Assembly (NCBI GenBank): GCA_002753185.1
Contig: PDZX01000015.1
Span: 1-64,000, forward strand
DNA: 64,000 bases
Origin: Magnetococcales bacterium WMHbin3
GTDB lineage: Bacteria; Pseudomonadota; Magnetococcia; Magnetococcales; Magnetaquicoccaceae
Direction of reading: 5' to 3'
Positions 9,244-19,373 of this stretch are shown piece after piece; positions within the stretch are counted from its first letter, which is position 1; every line of letters begins with the position of its first letter. Below the pieces are notes generated by a model. That model was not told the origin of the DNA. It saw only the letters and a list, made by a program, of their open reading frames with translations, and did not search any database. Position numbers and translations under genes: made by a program.

Positions 9244-9651
9244 ATGAACAGCACCATCCAGACGGGCCGCCGGACCCTCACCCGGCAAGCGGGTTTCACC
9301 CTGATCGAATTGATCATGGTGATCGTCATCCTCGGCATCCTGGCCGCCGTGGCCGTGCCGAAATTTACCGACCTGAGCACCGAGGCCGAAAAATCAGCGG
9401 CGGACGGGGTGTATGCTGCGGCCCAGTCGGCGACGGCCATCAACTTTGCCTCCATGCGGGCCGGCAAGAAGGATCTCAACATGATCACCGATGGCACCAC
9501 CCTGCTGGCGGCCATGGACGGCACCCCGACGGGCTGGGGGGCGTCGGGCATGACCATCACCCATACCGCTAACAGCAAGGCCACCTACACCATCACCGTG
9601 GCCACGGCGGAGACGGCGGCTGCCAAGGCCGGTCTGACCAAGAGTTGGTAA
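9244..9651 (+). CDS. MSHA-like type IV major-type pilin (copy 2)
   Basis: Type IV prepilin of 135 residues. The leader MNSTIQTGRRTLTRQAG is followed by FTLIELIMVIVILGILAAVA and VPKFTDLSTEAEKSA, very close to the MshA signature. AAAGGGAG precedes the ATG at 9244. The C-terminal domain is small and Thr/Ala-rich (ATYTITVATAET) and ends TKSW. It is alike in length, layout and sequence to the preceding gene, so the two look like a tandem duplication. No pair of cysteines for a D-region disulphide is visible, unlike many major pilins. The 120-bp gap between the two genes leaves room for separate expression signals, though I see no clear promoter there. Confidence 0.9.
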   Translation: MNSTIQTGRRTLTRQAGFTLIELIMVIVILGILAAVAVPKFTDLSTEAEKSAADGVYAAAQSATAINFASMRAGKKDLNMITDGTTLLAAMDGTPTGWGASGMTITHTANSKATYTITVATAETAAAKAGLTKSW

Positions 9652-9658
9652 TCCGGCC

Positions 9659-10105
9659 ATGGCCGGTCGGCGACACTACGGCGGGTGCGAGCTGAGATCC
9701 CGATCCGGGATGACCCTGATCGAACTCGTCGTGGTGATGTCCATCGTCGGCATCCTGGCGGTCTACGCGGGCGCCAAGTGGCAGGGGGATCTGACCCTTT
9801 ACCCCAAGGCGGATCAACTGCTCAACGACATCCGGCGCGCCCAGGCACTCGCCATGAGCAAGGAGGCGGGATACACCATCCAGACCGTGGCGGTCGATTC
9901 CTATCGGATCGTCGATGCCACGGGCACGGTGGTGGATCCGCAGCCCACCGTGCTCACCGATGTGACCATCACCCCGTTCGCCATCACCTTCAACACCCGT
10001 GGCGATCCGGGTGGGGCCAGCGTGGACATCACGCTGACCATGGCCGGCCAGAGCGTGATCGACCGCGTGGTGGGTAATACCGGCGCCGCCCTGCGGTTGC
10101 CGTGA
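9659..10105 (+). CDS. GspH/MshC-like minor prepilin
   Basis: Minor pilin or pseudopilin of 148 residues with the prepilin motif SRSG|MTLIELVVVMSIVGILA; Met at +1 instead of Phe is tolerated in the family. The GspH/FimT-like middle (KADQLLNDIRRAQALAMSK) is typical of MshC and GspH. The C-terminus is beta-rich (VTITPFAITFNTRGDP). It starts seven bases after the previous stop with no strong ribosome site, so translation may depend on coupling. It probably sits in the tip or initiation complex of the pilus, by family analogy. Confidence 0.82.
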   Translation: MAGRRHYGGCELRSRSGMTLIELVVVMSIVGILAVYAGAKWQGDLTLYPKADQLLNDIRRAQALAMSKEAGYTIQTVAVDSYRIVDATGTVVDPQPTVLTDVTITPFAITFNTRGDPGGASVDITLTMAGQSVIDRVVGNTGAALRLP

Positions 10106-10125
10106 TCGGCAAGGGAGTCGGAAAG

Positions 10126-10569
10126 ATGAACGCAAGATGCTCCATCGCCGGTTTTTCCCTGATCGAGGTGATCTTCTTCATCGTGATCGCCGGCATCTCC
10201 CTGAGCGCGATCACCCCATTGTACATGACTGTCTTGTCTAATCTTCATATCGTCAGTGACGGCCTGCAGGCGGAATTTCTGGCGCAGGAGAGCCTGGAAT
10301 CCGTGGCCGCCACCTATGGCAAGGGGAATGATCCGTTGGCGTTCAATCGGATCTCGGAGGCCAATTTTCCCACACAAAACGGGATCGATATCGGTGGCAC
10401 CATCACCTTTGATCGGGTGATCGCCATCGAAGGGAGGATCCCTGGCAAAACCCCGGATCCCTGTACCGGGCAACCGTATAACGGAGAAGCAGGAAAGTGT
10501 GTCAAGGTTACGGTCAAGGCGAGTTCGACAGGAGAAGTGTTGTACTCGTCCTTGCCGGCATTTTATTGA
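10126..10569 (+). CDS. MshD-like minor prepilin
   Basis: Minor pilin of 147 residues. The prepilin site is SIAG|FSLIEVIFFIVIAGIS, followed by a GspI/MshD-like region (LQAEFLAQESLESVAATYG). Two cysteines (DPCTGQPYNGEAGKC) could form a disulphide. The ATG at 10126 is preceded by AAGGGAG with eight bases spacing, which decides against the in-frame ATG at 10102 that would overlap the previous gene. Third minor component of the cluster. Confidence 0.82.
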   Translation: MNARCSIAGFSLIEVIFFIVIAGISLSAITPLYMTVLSNLHIVSDGLQAEFLAQESLESVAATYGKGNDPLAFNRISEANFPTQNGIDIGGTITFDRVIAIEGRIPGKTPDPCTGQPYNGEAGKCVKVTVKASSTGEVLYSSLPAFY

Positions 10570-10610
10570 AGAGGCGGCGCGCATCCGGAAACGCTGGAGG
10601 AGTCGCGAAC

Positions 10611-11150
10611 ATGGACAGTCACCGGGATGAGAAGAGGAAGCGTCCGGCAGGGTTCACCCTGATCGAGATGGTCATGACGCTCACTATCATCAGCATCGTC
10701 GCCGGCGTGGGCGCCACCAGCATGATTGGTGGCTTCAATGCCTACCTCACCGCCCGTGACATGGAACCCATGGCCAGCAATGCCAGGCTCGCCTTGCAGC
10801 GCATGAGTCTTGAACTTAGAAATTCTGTAAGTTGTACAGGAATCTCCCAGCCCGGAGGGTTGGGTTCGCTTCAGTTCACCAACGACCAGGGACGTCTCAT
10901 TCTGGTCAATCAAGGCGCCGACGGGACCAAAAACGCCATTTACATGAAGTTCGATGCCGATCCAACGGAATGGTTGTTGGCCCCAAACGTGGAGGCAAAC
11001 AGTTTACGGTTTCAGATCACCTCGTGCCTTGATCCGATCAAGCCGGGTCTGGTTACCCTATCCTTTACCATGGCGACTACGACCACGAAAGGAGATGTAC
11101 TTCGGTTACCTTTCCGAACCTCTGTCTATGTGAGGAGTACATCATCATGA
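10611..11150 (+). CDS. PilW/MshO-like minor prepilin
   Basis: Minor pilin of 179 residues with the site RPAG|FTLIEMVMTLTIISIVAG and a PilW/MshO-type continuation (MIGGFNAYLTARDMEPMASN, ALQRMSLELRNSV). GGAGGAG eight bases before the ATG at 10611 fixes the start; the frame is open further upstream but without such a site. Its stop overlaps the next gene by ATGA at 11147-11150, so the two are translationally coupled, as PilW/PilX-like pairs often are. Confidence 0.85.
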   Translation: MDSHRDEKRKRPAGFTLIEMVMTLTIISIVAGVGATSMIGGFNAYLTARDMEPMASNARLALQRMSLELRNSVSCTGISQPGGLGSLQFTNDQGRLILVNQGADGTKNAIYMKFDADPTEWLLAPNVEANSLRFQITSCLDPIKPGLVTLSFTMATTTTKGDVLRLPFRTSVYVRSTSS

Positions 11151-12454
11151 CTAATAATAAAAAACAACAGGGAGCATTGGTGATCATCGCCATGGCCATG
11201 CTGGCCGGCGTGACCGCCATTGGCGCCTCCCTGGCGAAAATGCAGGTGAGTGGTTTGGACGCAGCCGCCGAGTTCACCAGCGGCAACAAGTCGTTCAATC
11301 TGGCCGAGACCGCATTCCGGGTCGGCTTCAAGCAGTTCAAGGACGGTGAGTGCGATCCGAGCGCCATCACCGGGGCCGCGCCAGAAGGGGCGGACGGCTC
11401 GACCGTCATCTCCCAGAGCCTGGGGGACGCGGGGAGTTTCAAACTGGTCTTTTGCCCCATGGATGGCACCTGTTACCCTCAGTCGTTGATCCCCAGCGAC
11501 GCGGCGGTCGCTCAGGGTGAGGATGACAGGGATGATGAGAAACGGAAAGGCCACGGGCATTGGCGGCAGGAATACGGCAAGGACGGCAAGTGGCTGGAAT
11601 GGGTTGTTCTTGATAAAGGTTATCGCAAGCATCACTTCGACCACAGCGACAAAAAGGCGCACTGGCGGGCGGTGCGGAACCATCTCAAGCACTGCCATGG
11701 CCCCAACCACAAGAATCACAACAATAACGATCCGAAATGCAGGATCGGCGACACCCATGGCGAGGAGGATCCGACCAGCTTCTGGATGGTGACGGCGGTG
11801 GACACCACCACGAGCAACAACCAGCGCAACCTGGTGCAAATGGCCAAGTGTACCCCCGGCGAGCAGTACGGCGGCAATCTTTTCACTGGTGGCAACTACA
11901 AATATTGGGAACCACTTTCCAGAATCAACCGGGATACCGGTACCGTCGTGTTCGGTTCGAACGACAAGGTGAAGACCGAAAATGACGACTTGACCCTGCC
12001 GGACGACCAGGATCAGGATGTCTGGTTCCGTGGTACCTTCAAGCTGCCGGTCCAGTCCAATTCCGAACTCCGCTTCCAGTTCGAGGTCAAGAACGACGGC
12101 TACAAGAAGCATGGCAAGGGGACCTACACCGTGCAGTGCGGGGAACCGGGGGGCCATGCCACGGATGTGGACGATCTCGAGTTGGAAAAGACCAGTAATA
12201 CGATCAGGTGTGTCAATTCCAAGGGCACAACCACCAGCATCAAATGCGACGGTACCGTGGATGCCGACTGCAAGATCAGCGCCGGCAGGCTCCATTTCAA
12301 TCTCGGCAAGATGAATACCGACAAGGTGAGAAAGATCGAAATCGAAGGCTCCCGCACCGAGTTGTACAACGCCTTCGTTGGTGGCGAAAAAGATGGCATC
12401 CCTGGCCAGGATCCGGCCATCCTGGTGGTGGGACAATGGGGTGAAAAGCTTTAA
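11147..12454 (+). CDS. PilX/MshP-like pilus protein with a histidine-rich insert
   Basis: A 435-residue protein that starts like PilX/MshP: KKQQGALVIIAMAMLAG, a hydrophobic N-terminal helix without the classical FTLIE box, then TSGNKSFNLAETAFRVGF. Residues 133-193 are unusually rich in His, with clusters HGHW, HHFDH, HLKHCH and NHKNH amid many charged residues. The C-terminal half (about 250-435) is beta-rich and polar and contains several cysteines. PilX/MshP proteins are usually about 140-200 residues, so this one carries a large extra domain. It is last in the cluster and coupled to the previous gene. Adhesion or metal binding at the pilus is possible but only inferred. Confidence 0.75.
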   Translation: MTNNKKQQGALVIIAMAMLAGVTAIGASLAKMQVSGLDAAAEFTSGNKSFNLAETAFRVGFKQFKDGECDPSAITGAAPEGADGSTVISQSLGDAGSFKLVFCPMDGTCYPQSLIPSDAAVAQGEDDRDDEKRKGHGHWRQEYGKDGKWLEWVVLDKGYRKHHFDHSDKKAHWRAVRNHLKHCHGPNHKNHNNNDPKCRIGDTHGEEDPTSFWMVTAVDTTTSNNQRNLVQMAKCTPGEQYGGNLFTGGNYKYWEPLSRINRDTGTVVFGSNDKVKTENDDLTLPDDQDQDVWFRGTFKLPVQSNSELRFQFEVKNDGYKKHGKGTYTVQCGEPGGHATDVDDLELEKTSNTIRCVNSKGTTTSIKCDGTVDADCKISAGRLHFNLGKMNTDKVRKIEIEGSRTELYNAFVGGEKDGIPGQDPAILVVGQWGEKL

Positions 12455-12467
12455 GGTGGTGTTTTCT

Positions 12468-12499
12468 CCTCCCTGAGAGGCGTGAGCCTTTCGGGGAGG
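12468..12499 (+). other. Intergenic RNA hairpin, 14-bp stem with GUGA tetraloop
   Basis: Positions 12468-12481 pair with 12486-12499 over 14 bp, allowing two G-U pairs, and close on a GUGA (GNRA-type) loop. It lies just after the pilin cluster and 23 bases before the next gene. No T-tract follows on the plus strand, so it is not a standard intrinsic terminator. It could protect the 3' end of the pilin transcript or be part of the next gene's leader. Confidence 0.55.
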
Positions 12500-12521
12500 T
12501 CGCATTCATGTGTAGGGTGCC

Positions 12522-12836
12522 ATGCGCAAGTGCTGGGATGTCATGCATTGTGATCGTCAGAGACGTCCCGGCATGGATGGGGAGAAGGCGTGCGTGGTGT
12601 CGCGCCTGGACGAGGCGATTTGTTGGCTGGTGGCGGGTCCGCAAGCCCCTCCGGAGAACCAGTGTATGTACGTGCAACGGGGTCGGGATTGCATGGCCTG
12701 TCGTTATTTTCATGCCTTCCATGAAGATCTGGGGGGGTTCATGACCCCAGGAGAGGTGGAGCACGTGCGGAAATCCTGGTGTGACTTTCCTGGCTTGTGG
12801 GCTGACGGTTGCAAGGAACCAGGAGGGAGAGTATGA
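12522..12836 (+). CDS. Small Cys-rich protein with two-CW-like spacing
   Basis: A 104-residue protein with cysteine motifs MRKCWDVMHC at the start, then ACVV, AICWLVAG, NQCMYVQRGRDCMACRYF and KSWCDFPG. The N-terminal KCW...C pattern resembles small two-CW-type domains found next to signalling proteins; this match is by eye only. A modest TAGGGTG precedes the ATG. Its stop overlaps the ATG of the following regulator (ATGA at 12833-12836), which supports it as a real, coupled gene. It may bind zinc or a redox cofactor and serve the adjacent regulator. Confidence 0.6.
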   Translation: MRKCWDVMHCDRQRRPGMDGEKACVVSRLDEAICWLVAGPQAPPENQCMYVQRGRDCMACRYFHAFHEDLGGFMTPGEVEHVRKSWCDFPGLWADGCKEPGGRV

Positions 12837-13789
12837 AACAGGGTACGAAAAATCAGGAGTCGCCAGCCGAACGCGGCCTGGGCAAGCGCTACCGGAAGGG
12901 GGAGACCATCTTCCGGCAGGGAGAGCCTTCCCATCAATTCCACATCGTGCAGCAGGGGCGGGTGCTGATGACGCGGGAGACCCCAGCCGGCAAGACCATT
13001 CGCATGGAGATCGGCTCTGGCGAGATCTTCGGCATCGCCTCGGTCTTCACCGCCAACCGGGTACGCTTCGCCACCGCCAGCGCCATGGAGGATTGCCGGA
13101 TCCTCGGCATCGACGAGACGCTTTTCATCTCCCGGTTGCACCAGGATCCTTCCATCGCCTTTCGCATCATCCGGCACCTTTCGCAACGCCTTTTCGATGT
13201 CGGGCAGGGCAACCACGGCTGCGAAAAGGGCGGGAAAAGGGCGGTGCCACGCAGGCTGTTGAACGTCCACGATTTCAGCGTCGGCTATCACTTCCTGATC
13301 GTGGAGGACGACCCCGATCTGTTGACGTTGATACGGGAGTGGCTGGATTGCGCGGAAGGGCGTGCGTCCGGACCCACCCCGCTGTGCCGGCTGACCCATG
13401 CACCCACCTTCCAGGAGGCCTCCACCCGCCTGGCCGGGGACAAGTACGATCTGATCCTGCTGGACCTCAATCTCGCGGACAGCAAGGGTTACCAGGAGAC
13501 CTTCCTCAGAATGCGTGACCTGGCTTTCGACACGCCGATCATCGTCTTCACGGCCATGGATGACGACCGGCAGGCGCTCCAGGCCGTGGAGGAGGGTGCG
13601 CAGGACTATCTGGTCAAGGGACAGGTGGATCAAAAGCAGTTCATGCGCGCCATCCGCTACGCCCTGGCCCGCCATGGGACGCAACGAGCGGCCATGGAGG
13701 AAACGGAAGAGCCGTCTGGCGATGATGGCGACCGGACATTCTCGGTCATGCTGCGCAACTGGCTGAACCGCTGCATCAAGAACGACTGA
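12833..13789 (+). CDS. Cyclic-nucleotide-binding-like domain fused to a receiver domain
   Basis: A 318-residue signalling protein. An N-terminal CNMP-type jelly roll (about 18-130; KGETIFRQGEPSHQFHIVQQ, GSGEIFGIASVF) is followed by a response-regulator receiver domain (about 150-285) with acidic HFLIVEDDPD and the phosphoacceptor Asp in LILLDLNLADSKG. No DNA-binding domain or other output module is seen. The start at 12833 is fixed by AGGAGGGAG just upstream; a longer in-frame start at 12809 is less likely. It is coupled to the small Cys-rich gene. It may act as a single-domain-like regulator through protein contact, with the effector domain sensing a small molecule (inference). Confidence 0.85.
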   Translation: MKQGTKNQESPAERGLGKRYRKGETIFRQGEPSHQFHIVQQGRVLMTRETPAGKTIRMEIGSGEIFGIASVFTANRVRFATASAMEDCRILGIDETLFISRLHQDPSIAFRIIRHLSQRLFDVGQGNHGCEKGGKRAVPRRLLNVHDFSVGYHFLIVEDDPDLLTLIREWLDCAEGRASGPTPLCRLTHAPTFQEASTRLAGDKYDLILLDLNLADSKGYQETFLRMRDLAFDTPIIVFTAMDDDRQALQAVEEGAQDYLVKGQVDQKQFMRAIRYALARHGTQRAAMEETEEPSGDDGDRTFSVMLRNWLNRCIKND

Positions 13790-13816
13790 GGCGCTTTTTT
13801 CGAGTCATCGACCCCT

Positions 13817-13844
13817 TCCCGGCGGGGGAGCAACCCCACCGGGA
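13817..13844 (-). other. Hairpin in the 3' region of hsp20
   Basis: Read on the minus strand, an 11-bp GC-rich stem (13834-13844 with 13817-13827, one U-G pair) encloses a six-base loop. It starts 16 bases after the hsp20 stop and lies between two convergent genes. No T-tract follows on that strand, so it is at best an atypical terminator. Confidence 0.4.
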
Positions 13845-13859
13845 GCGGGACCGTTTCGG

Positions 13860-14297
13860 TCAGTTGACCTGCACCTGGATGGCGCGGGGCTTGGCCTCCT
13901 CGCGTTTGGGCAGGGTCACTTCCAGGACGCCATTTTTGAAATTGGCCTTGATGTTGCCGGTATCCGTGGTGTTGGGCAGTTGGAAGGTGCGGCTGAACCG
14001 CCCGTAGGCCCGTTCCACCCGGTGATAGTTCTCCTTGTGCTCCTCGTCGTCGAAGCGGCGTTCCCCGGAGATGGTCAGGCGGCCGTTGTCCACGTTGACC
14101 TGAATATCCTTCTGCTCGATGCCGGGCAGGTCGGCCTTGATGAGAATCTGGCTGGCATCCTCGCGGATATCGACCCGCATGGGCCATTGGGTCAATTGAC
14201 CGGCGTTGTCGTCGATGTCCCGCTCGAAAAGACGGTTGATTTCGTTTTGCAGGGTGCGGAAATTCCGAAAAGGATCATATGCAACGAGAGTGGACAT
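13860..14297 (-). CDS. Small heat-shock protein, Hsp20/alpha-crystallin family
   Basis: Cytoplasmic holdase chaperone of 145 residues, which would keep unfolding proteins soluble for DnaK/DnaJ. The alpha-crystallin domain covers about 40-140, with IKADLPGIEQKDI and the C-terminal GVLEVTLPKRE motif. The short tail PRAIQVQVN supplies the IxV-type anchor for oligomers. The ATG at 14297 has GGAG seven bases upstream; an in-frame extension to 14357 is not needed. I see no convincing sigma-32 promoter ahead of it, only an isolated CTTGAAG box. Confidence 0.93.
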   Translation of the reverse strand: MSTLVAYDPFRNFRTLQNEINRLFERDIDDNAGQLTQWPMRVDIREDASQILIKADLPGIEQKDIQVNVDNGRLTISGERRFDDEEHKENYHRVERAYGRFSRTFQLPNTTDTGNIKANFKNGVLEVTLPKREEAKPRAIQVQVN

Positions 14298-14423
14298 GTT
14301 TTTGCTCCATGATTGGCTAGAGTGGTTGGTTTTGATTGATGTGGCCACTTCAAGCAATCAGGTAGGGATCCGTTGCGCTCCATGCAAGGGGTAGGGTGAA
14401 ATTTTTTCGTCAGAATGATCGGT

Positions 14424-15974
14424 TCACTCCCACTCGATCGTCCCCGGCGGTTTTGACGTGATGTCGTAAACCACCCGGTTGATCCCCTTGACCTCGTTGA
14501 TGATCCGGCCAGCCATGCGCGACAGGATCTCGTGCGGCATGGGAAAACAGGAGGCGGTCATGTAATCCTTGGTCTCCACCGCCCGCAGCGCCACGACATA
14601 GTCGTAACTGCGGCCATCCCCCATCACCCCAACGCTCTTGACTGGCAAGAAAACCGCGAAGGCCTGCGCGATCTTGTCGTACAGGTCGTGGGCGTACAAC
14701 TCTTCCAGATAGATGGCGTCGGCGCGGCGCAAGAGATCGGCGTACTCCTTGCGAATCTCCCCCAGAATCCGCACCCCCAAACCGGGACCGGGAAAGGGAT
14801 GCCGAAACACCATCCGCTCCGGCAGACCCAACTCCAGCCCCACCTTGCGCACCTCGTCCTTGAACAGCTCCCGCAACGGTTCCAGCAGACGCAATCCCAT
14901 CCGCTCCGGCAACCCGCCCACGTTGTGATGCGACTTGATGTTGGCCGCCGCCTTGGTCTTGGCCCCCGCCGACTCGATCACGTCCGGATAGATCGTCCCT
15001 TGCGCCAGCCAGCGCGCCCCCTCGATGCGCCTGGCCTCCTCCTCGAACACCTCGATGAAGGTGTGTCCGATGATTTTTCTTTTTTGTTCCGGGTCGGTCA
15101 CCCCGCGCAGGCGTTCGAGGAACCGCTCCTCGGCATTCACCCGGATCACGCGGACCCCCAGATGGAGCGCGAAGGTCTCCATCACCTCCTCGCCCTCGTT
15201 CAGGCGCAACAGGCCGTTGTCCACGAAGACACAGGTGAGTTTCTCCCCAATGGCGCGGTGCAGCAGAACCGCCGTCACCGCCGAGTCCACCCCGCCGGAC
15301 AGCCCCAGGATCACCCGGTCCTCGCCCACCTCCCGGCGGGAGAAGGCCACCTGATGCTCGATGAAATTGCCGGGGGTCCACAGGCCATGACAACCGCACA
15401 TCTCGCGCACGAAGCCGTTGATGAACCGGTCGCCATCCACGGTGTGGTTCACTTCGGGGTGAAACTGCACACAGAGCACCCCATCACCGGCCATGGCGGC
15501 CAGGATGCCGTTTTCGCTGGTGGCGACGGCATGGAAACCAGATGGCAATCGGGTGACGTGATCCCCGTGGCTCATCCACACCGTCCCCCCGCCATGCGCC
15601 TGAAAACCGCCGGGGAATCCCTCGCCCTCGCGGTGGGTCCGGGCATGGCCGTACTCGCGGGTGGAGGAGGGGGCCACCTCGCCCCCGAGGTGACGGGCCA
15701 ACAGGTGCATGCCGTAGCAGATGCCCAATATCGGCACGTGCAACGCCAGCACCGCCTCGTTGAGGGTGGGGGCGCCCGCGTCGTAGACCGAATGATGCCC
15801 CCCCGACAAGATCACCCCGCGCGGGGCGAAGGCCCGTACCGCATCGGGTTCCATGCACCAGGGGTGAATCTCGCAATAGCAGCCGGCCTCCCGCACCCGG
15901 CGGGCGATCAACTGGGTGTATTGCGAACCGTAATCGAGGATCAGGATCTTTTCGGAGTGCAAGGCGTCGTTCAT
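14424..15974 (-). CDS. guaA: GMP synthase (glutamine-hydrolysing)
   Basis: Converts XMP, ATP and glutamine to GMP, the last step of guanine nucleotide synthesis. The N-terminal class I glutamine amidotransferase (about 8-200) has the catalytic Cys in GICYGMHLL and His/Glu in QFHPEVNHT. The ATP-pyrophosphatase domain carries the P-loop [10 protein letters not shown], and the C-terminal dimerisation domain ends [10 protein letters not shown], the universal GuaA tail. The length of 516 is normal (E. coli 525). The ATG at 15974 directly abuts the guaB stop, so the two form an operon. Confidence 0.97.
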   Translation of the reverse strand: MNDALHSEKILILDYGSQYTQLIARRVREAGCYCEIHPWCMEPDAVRAFAPRGVILSGGHHSVYDAGAPTLNEAVLALHVPILGICYGMHLLARHLGGEVAPSSTREYGHARTHREGEGFPGGFQAHGGGTVWMSHGDHVTRLPSGFHAVATSENGILAAMAGDGVLCVQFHPEVNHTVDGDRFINGFVREMCGCHGLWTPGNFIEHQVAFSRREVGEDRVILGLSGGVDSAVTAVLLHRAIGEKLTCVFVDNGLLRLNEGEEVMETFALHLGVRVIRVNAEERFLERLRGVTDPEQKRKIIGHTFIEVFEEEARRIEGARWLAQGTIYPDVIESAGAKTKAAANIKSHHNVGGLPERMGLRLLEPLRELFKDEVRKVGLELGLPERMVFRHPFPGPGLGVRILGEIRKEYADLLRRADAIYLEELYAHDLYDKIAQAFAVFLPVKSVGVMGDGRSYDYVVALRAVETKDYMTASCFPMPHEILSRMAGRIINEVKGINRVVYDITSKPPGTIEWE

Positions 15975-17518
<1,544 letters not shown>

Positions 17519-17529
17519 GTTATATAAAA

Positions 17530-19326
17530 TCATCTGCCAAGCATTTCAAAAAATTGTTTTTGATGAACCAGGAAAAGAGCCGCTCCCCACAAGATGGCGC
17601 ATCCGTATGCGGCAATGCTCAGGAGTTTTGTGCTAATTCGTTTGGTTTTGTTTGCGCAATAATTCAGGGTGCGGATGATGGCGCCGTTGTTGATGGCAAG
17701 CACGATGCCATACATCAGACCAGCCAGGATCGTCAATCCGATCAGGGCGGGCGGTCCCGAATGGTGCAAAAAGGAGAGAATATGTGCCTCGGAGATGAAT
17801 ACATTATTTATAATACTGAAAATAATTATTTGAGTACACGCCATCCATACGAGCGGAATATAGGTCCAGGGGAACAATTTGTTGGCATAAACATCCAACT
17901 GCTCTTCCGTGGTCTGCCAGATGGCGGGCCAGGAGGTTCCGAACCGGTCGGAACCATTGCGCTTGAAGGTGTCGATCCTCATGGCGCGGCTCCATGTCCA
18001 AAATTGCAGGATCGCCACCCCTGAAATCATTATTGATTGGCTTATTACAAAAAGAGAAATTAAAAAAAATTGATTTTTTGCAAATTCAGGCAAAACACCC
18101 TCTTTTAAAAATAATAAAAGTAAATCAGCAATCAGGAGGCCAATTCCAAGGAGATAGAGCCGGAAGCCGATGCGATACCATCCCGTCGCCAGGGGAATCG
18201 GGGTCCACTCCAGGGATAAGCTCAATTGCGGACCGATGCGGTTGATGAACTCCGTCTGACGGCGCGTCACCCGCATTGCGATAAGAAAAGTCGATACGCC
18301 AACCGAAATCAGATTCAACGCAAAGGAGGTGTCGCCCGTGATCAAGGGATCCTGGATATTGTCGCGATGGAAGTAATTGATTTCTTGGAATATATGATTG
18401 TTATCGGTCTTGTCCGCCACGGCAGGCTGCGCCGGGGAATGCCATGCCGTGCCACCTTGCAGCACCATTTCCAGATCCCGCGCCAGCGCGGAGCAAGAGG
18501 GATAACGGTCCTGGGGAGACTTGGCCAGACATTTGCCGAGAATGGCGTCCATCCCCGCAGGGATCGATGCGAAAATGCGCGATACCGGTGTGGGATGCTC
18601 GTGAACGATTTTCCAGGAAATGGAACTGAATCCCTTGCCCGCAAAGGCCTTTTCGCCGGTCAGCATCTCGTGGAGAACCGCACCCAGGGCAAAAAGATCC
18701 GACCGGGGATCCACATCCTTCGGCGTCTGAATCTGTTCCGGGGAGATGTAATTGGGTGTGCCAATCACTTGCGCGGTGGCGGTAAGGTCCGATGCCAAGG
18801 TATGCGCGATGCCGAAATCCATGATCTTGACACTGCCATCCGGCTTGATGAGCAGGTTTGCAGGCTTGATGTCGCGATGCACCAGACCGGCCTTGTGGGC
18901 GACTTCCAGCCCTTGGCATACTTGAATGATGATTTTTATGGCTTCATCCGGAGGCAGGCGTTCCCGGGTGGCAAGAATCTCTTTCAGATTTTGTCCCTCG
19001 ATGTGCTCCATGACAATGTAGAATTGATTTTTTTCCCATCCGGCGTCATGAACCGCCACGATGTTCGGATGTTGCAGCGTGGCCATGGTGCGTGCTTCCC
19101 GCTGGAACCGTTGGGTCGTTTCATCCTGTTCGGCGGTGTCGGAGAGGTCGGCGCGGAGGGTTTTGATGGCCACGGAGCGTTCCAGCATGATATCCGTGGC
19201 CAGAAACACCGTCCCCATTCCTCCTTGTCCCAAGGTGCGGTGAATGTGGTACTTGCCGGCAAATGGCGGAGAGGTGGCATTTGTCGGGGAAGAATTGATG
19301 ATGGTCGCGGATGTGTCTTCTTGCAT
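17530..19326 (-). CDS. PknB-type Ser/Thr protein kinase with a six-helix membrane domain
   Basis: Hanks-type Ser/Thr kinase of 598 residues. The kinase domain (about 25-300) has a glycine-rich loop LGQGGMGTV, Lys55 in VAIK, the catalytic loop HRDIKPANLL (150-159), DFG at 170-172 and SPE in place of APE, so it should be active. The rest, from about 355, has around six hydrophobic segments (for example LLGIGLLIADLLLLF and GVAILQFW). No PASTA or other sensor repeat is seen. The 3' part (17530-18150) is clearly AT-richer than its neighbours. The ATG at 19326 lacks a good ribosome site; a TTG at 19377 overlapping the rlmE stop is the alternative. Substrates are unknown. Confidence 0.88.
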   Translation of the reverse strand: MQEDTSATIINSSPTNATSPPFAGKYHIHRTLGQGGMGTVFLATDIMLERSVAIKTLRADLSDTAEQDETTQRFQREARTMATLQHPNIVAVHDAGWEKNQFYIVMEHIEGQNLKEILATRERLPPDEAIKIIIQVCQGLEVAHKAGLVHRDIKPANLLIKPDGSVKIMDFGIAHTLASDLTATAQVIGTPNYISPEQIQTPKDVDPRSDLFALGAVLHEMLTGEKAFAGKGFSSISWKIVHEHPTPVSRIFASIPAGMDAILGKCLAKSPQDRYPSCSALARDLEMVLQGGTAWHSPAQPAVADKTDNNHIFQEINYFHRDNIQDPLITGDTSFALNLISVGVSTFLIAMRVTRRQTEFINRIGPQLSLSLEWTPIPLATGWYRIGFRLYLLGIGLLIADLLLLFLKEGVLPEFAKNQFFLISLFVISQSIMISGVAILQFWTWSRAMRIDTFKRNGSDRFGTSWPAIWQTTEEQLDVYANKLFPWTYIPLVWMACTQIIIFSIINNVFISEAHILSFLHHSGPPALIGLTILAGLMYGIVLAINNGAIIRTLNYCANKTKRISTKLLSIAAYGCAILWGAALFLVHQKQFFEMLGR

Positions 19327-19373
19327 AATCGTTTGCAACCCAAAATGGTTACCGCGAAAAGGGGATCCGCTGG

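Noticed and set aside
12508-12744. 78-codon plus-strand frame overlapping the Cys-rich gene
   Set aside because: The frame at 12522-12836 has the ordered cysteine motif and couples to the next gene. This one is Trp/Arg-rich shadow.
14298-14423. Sigma-32 promoter for hsp20
   Set aside because: CTTGAAG is present on the minus strand, but no CCCCAT-type -10 lies at the right distance.
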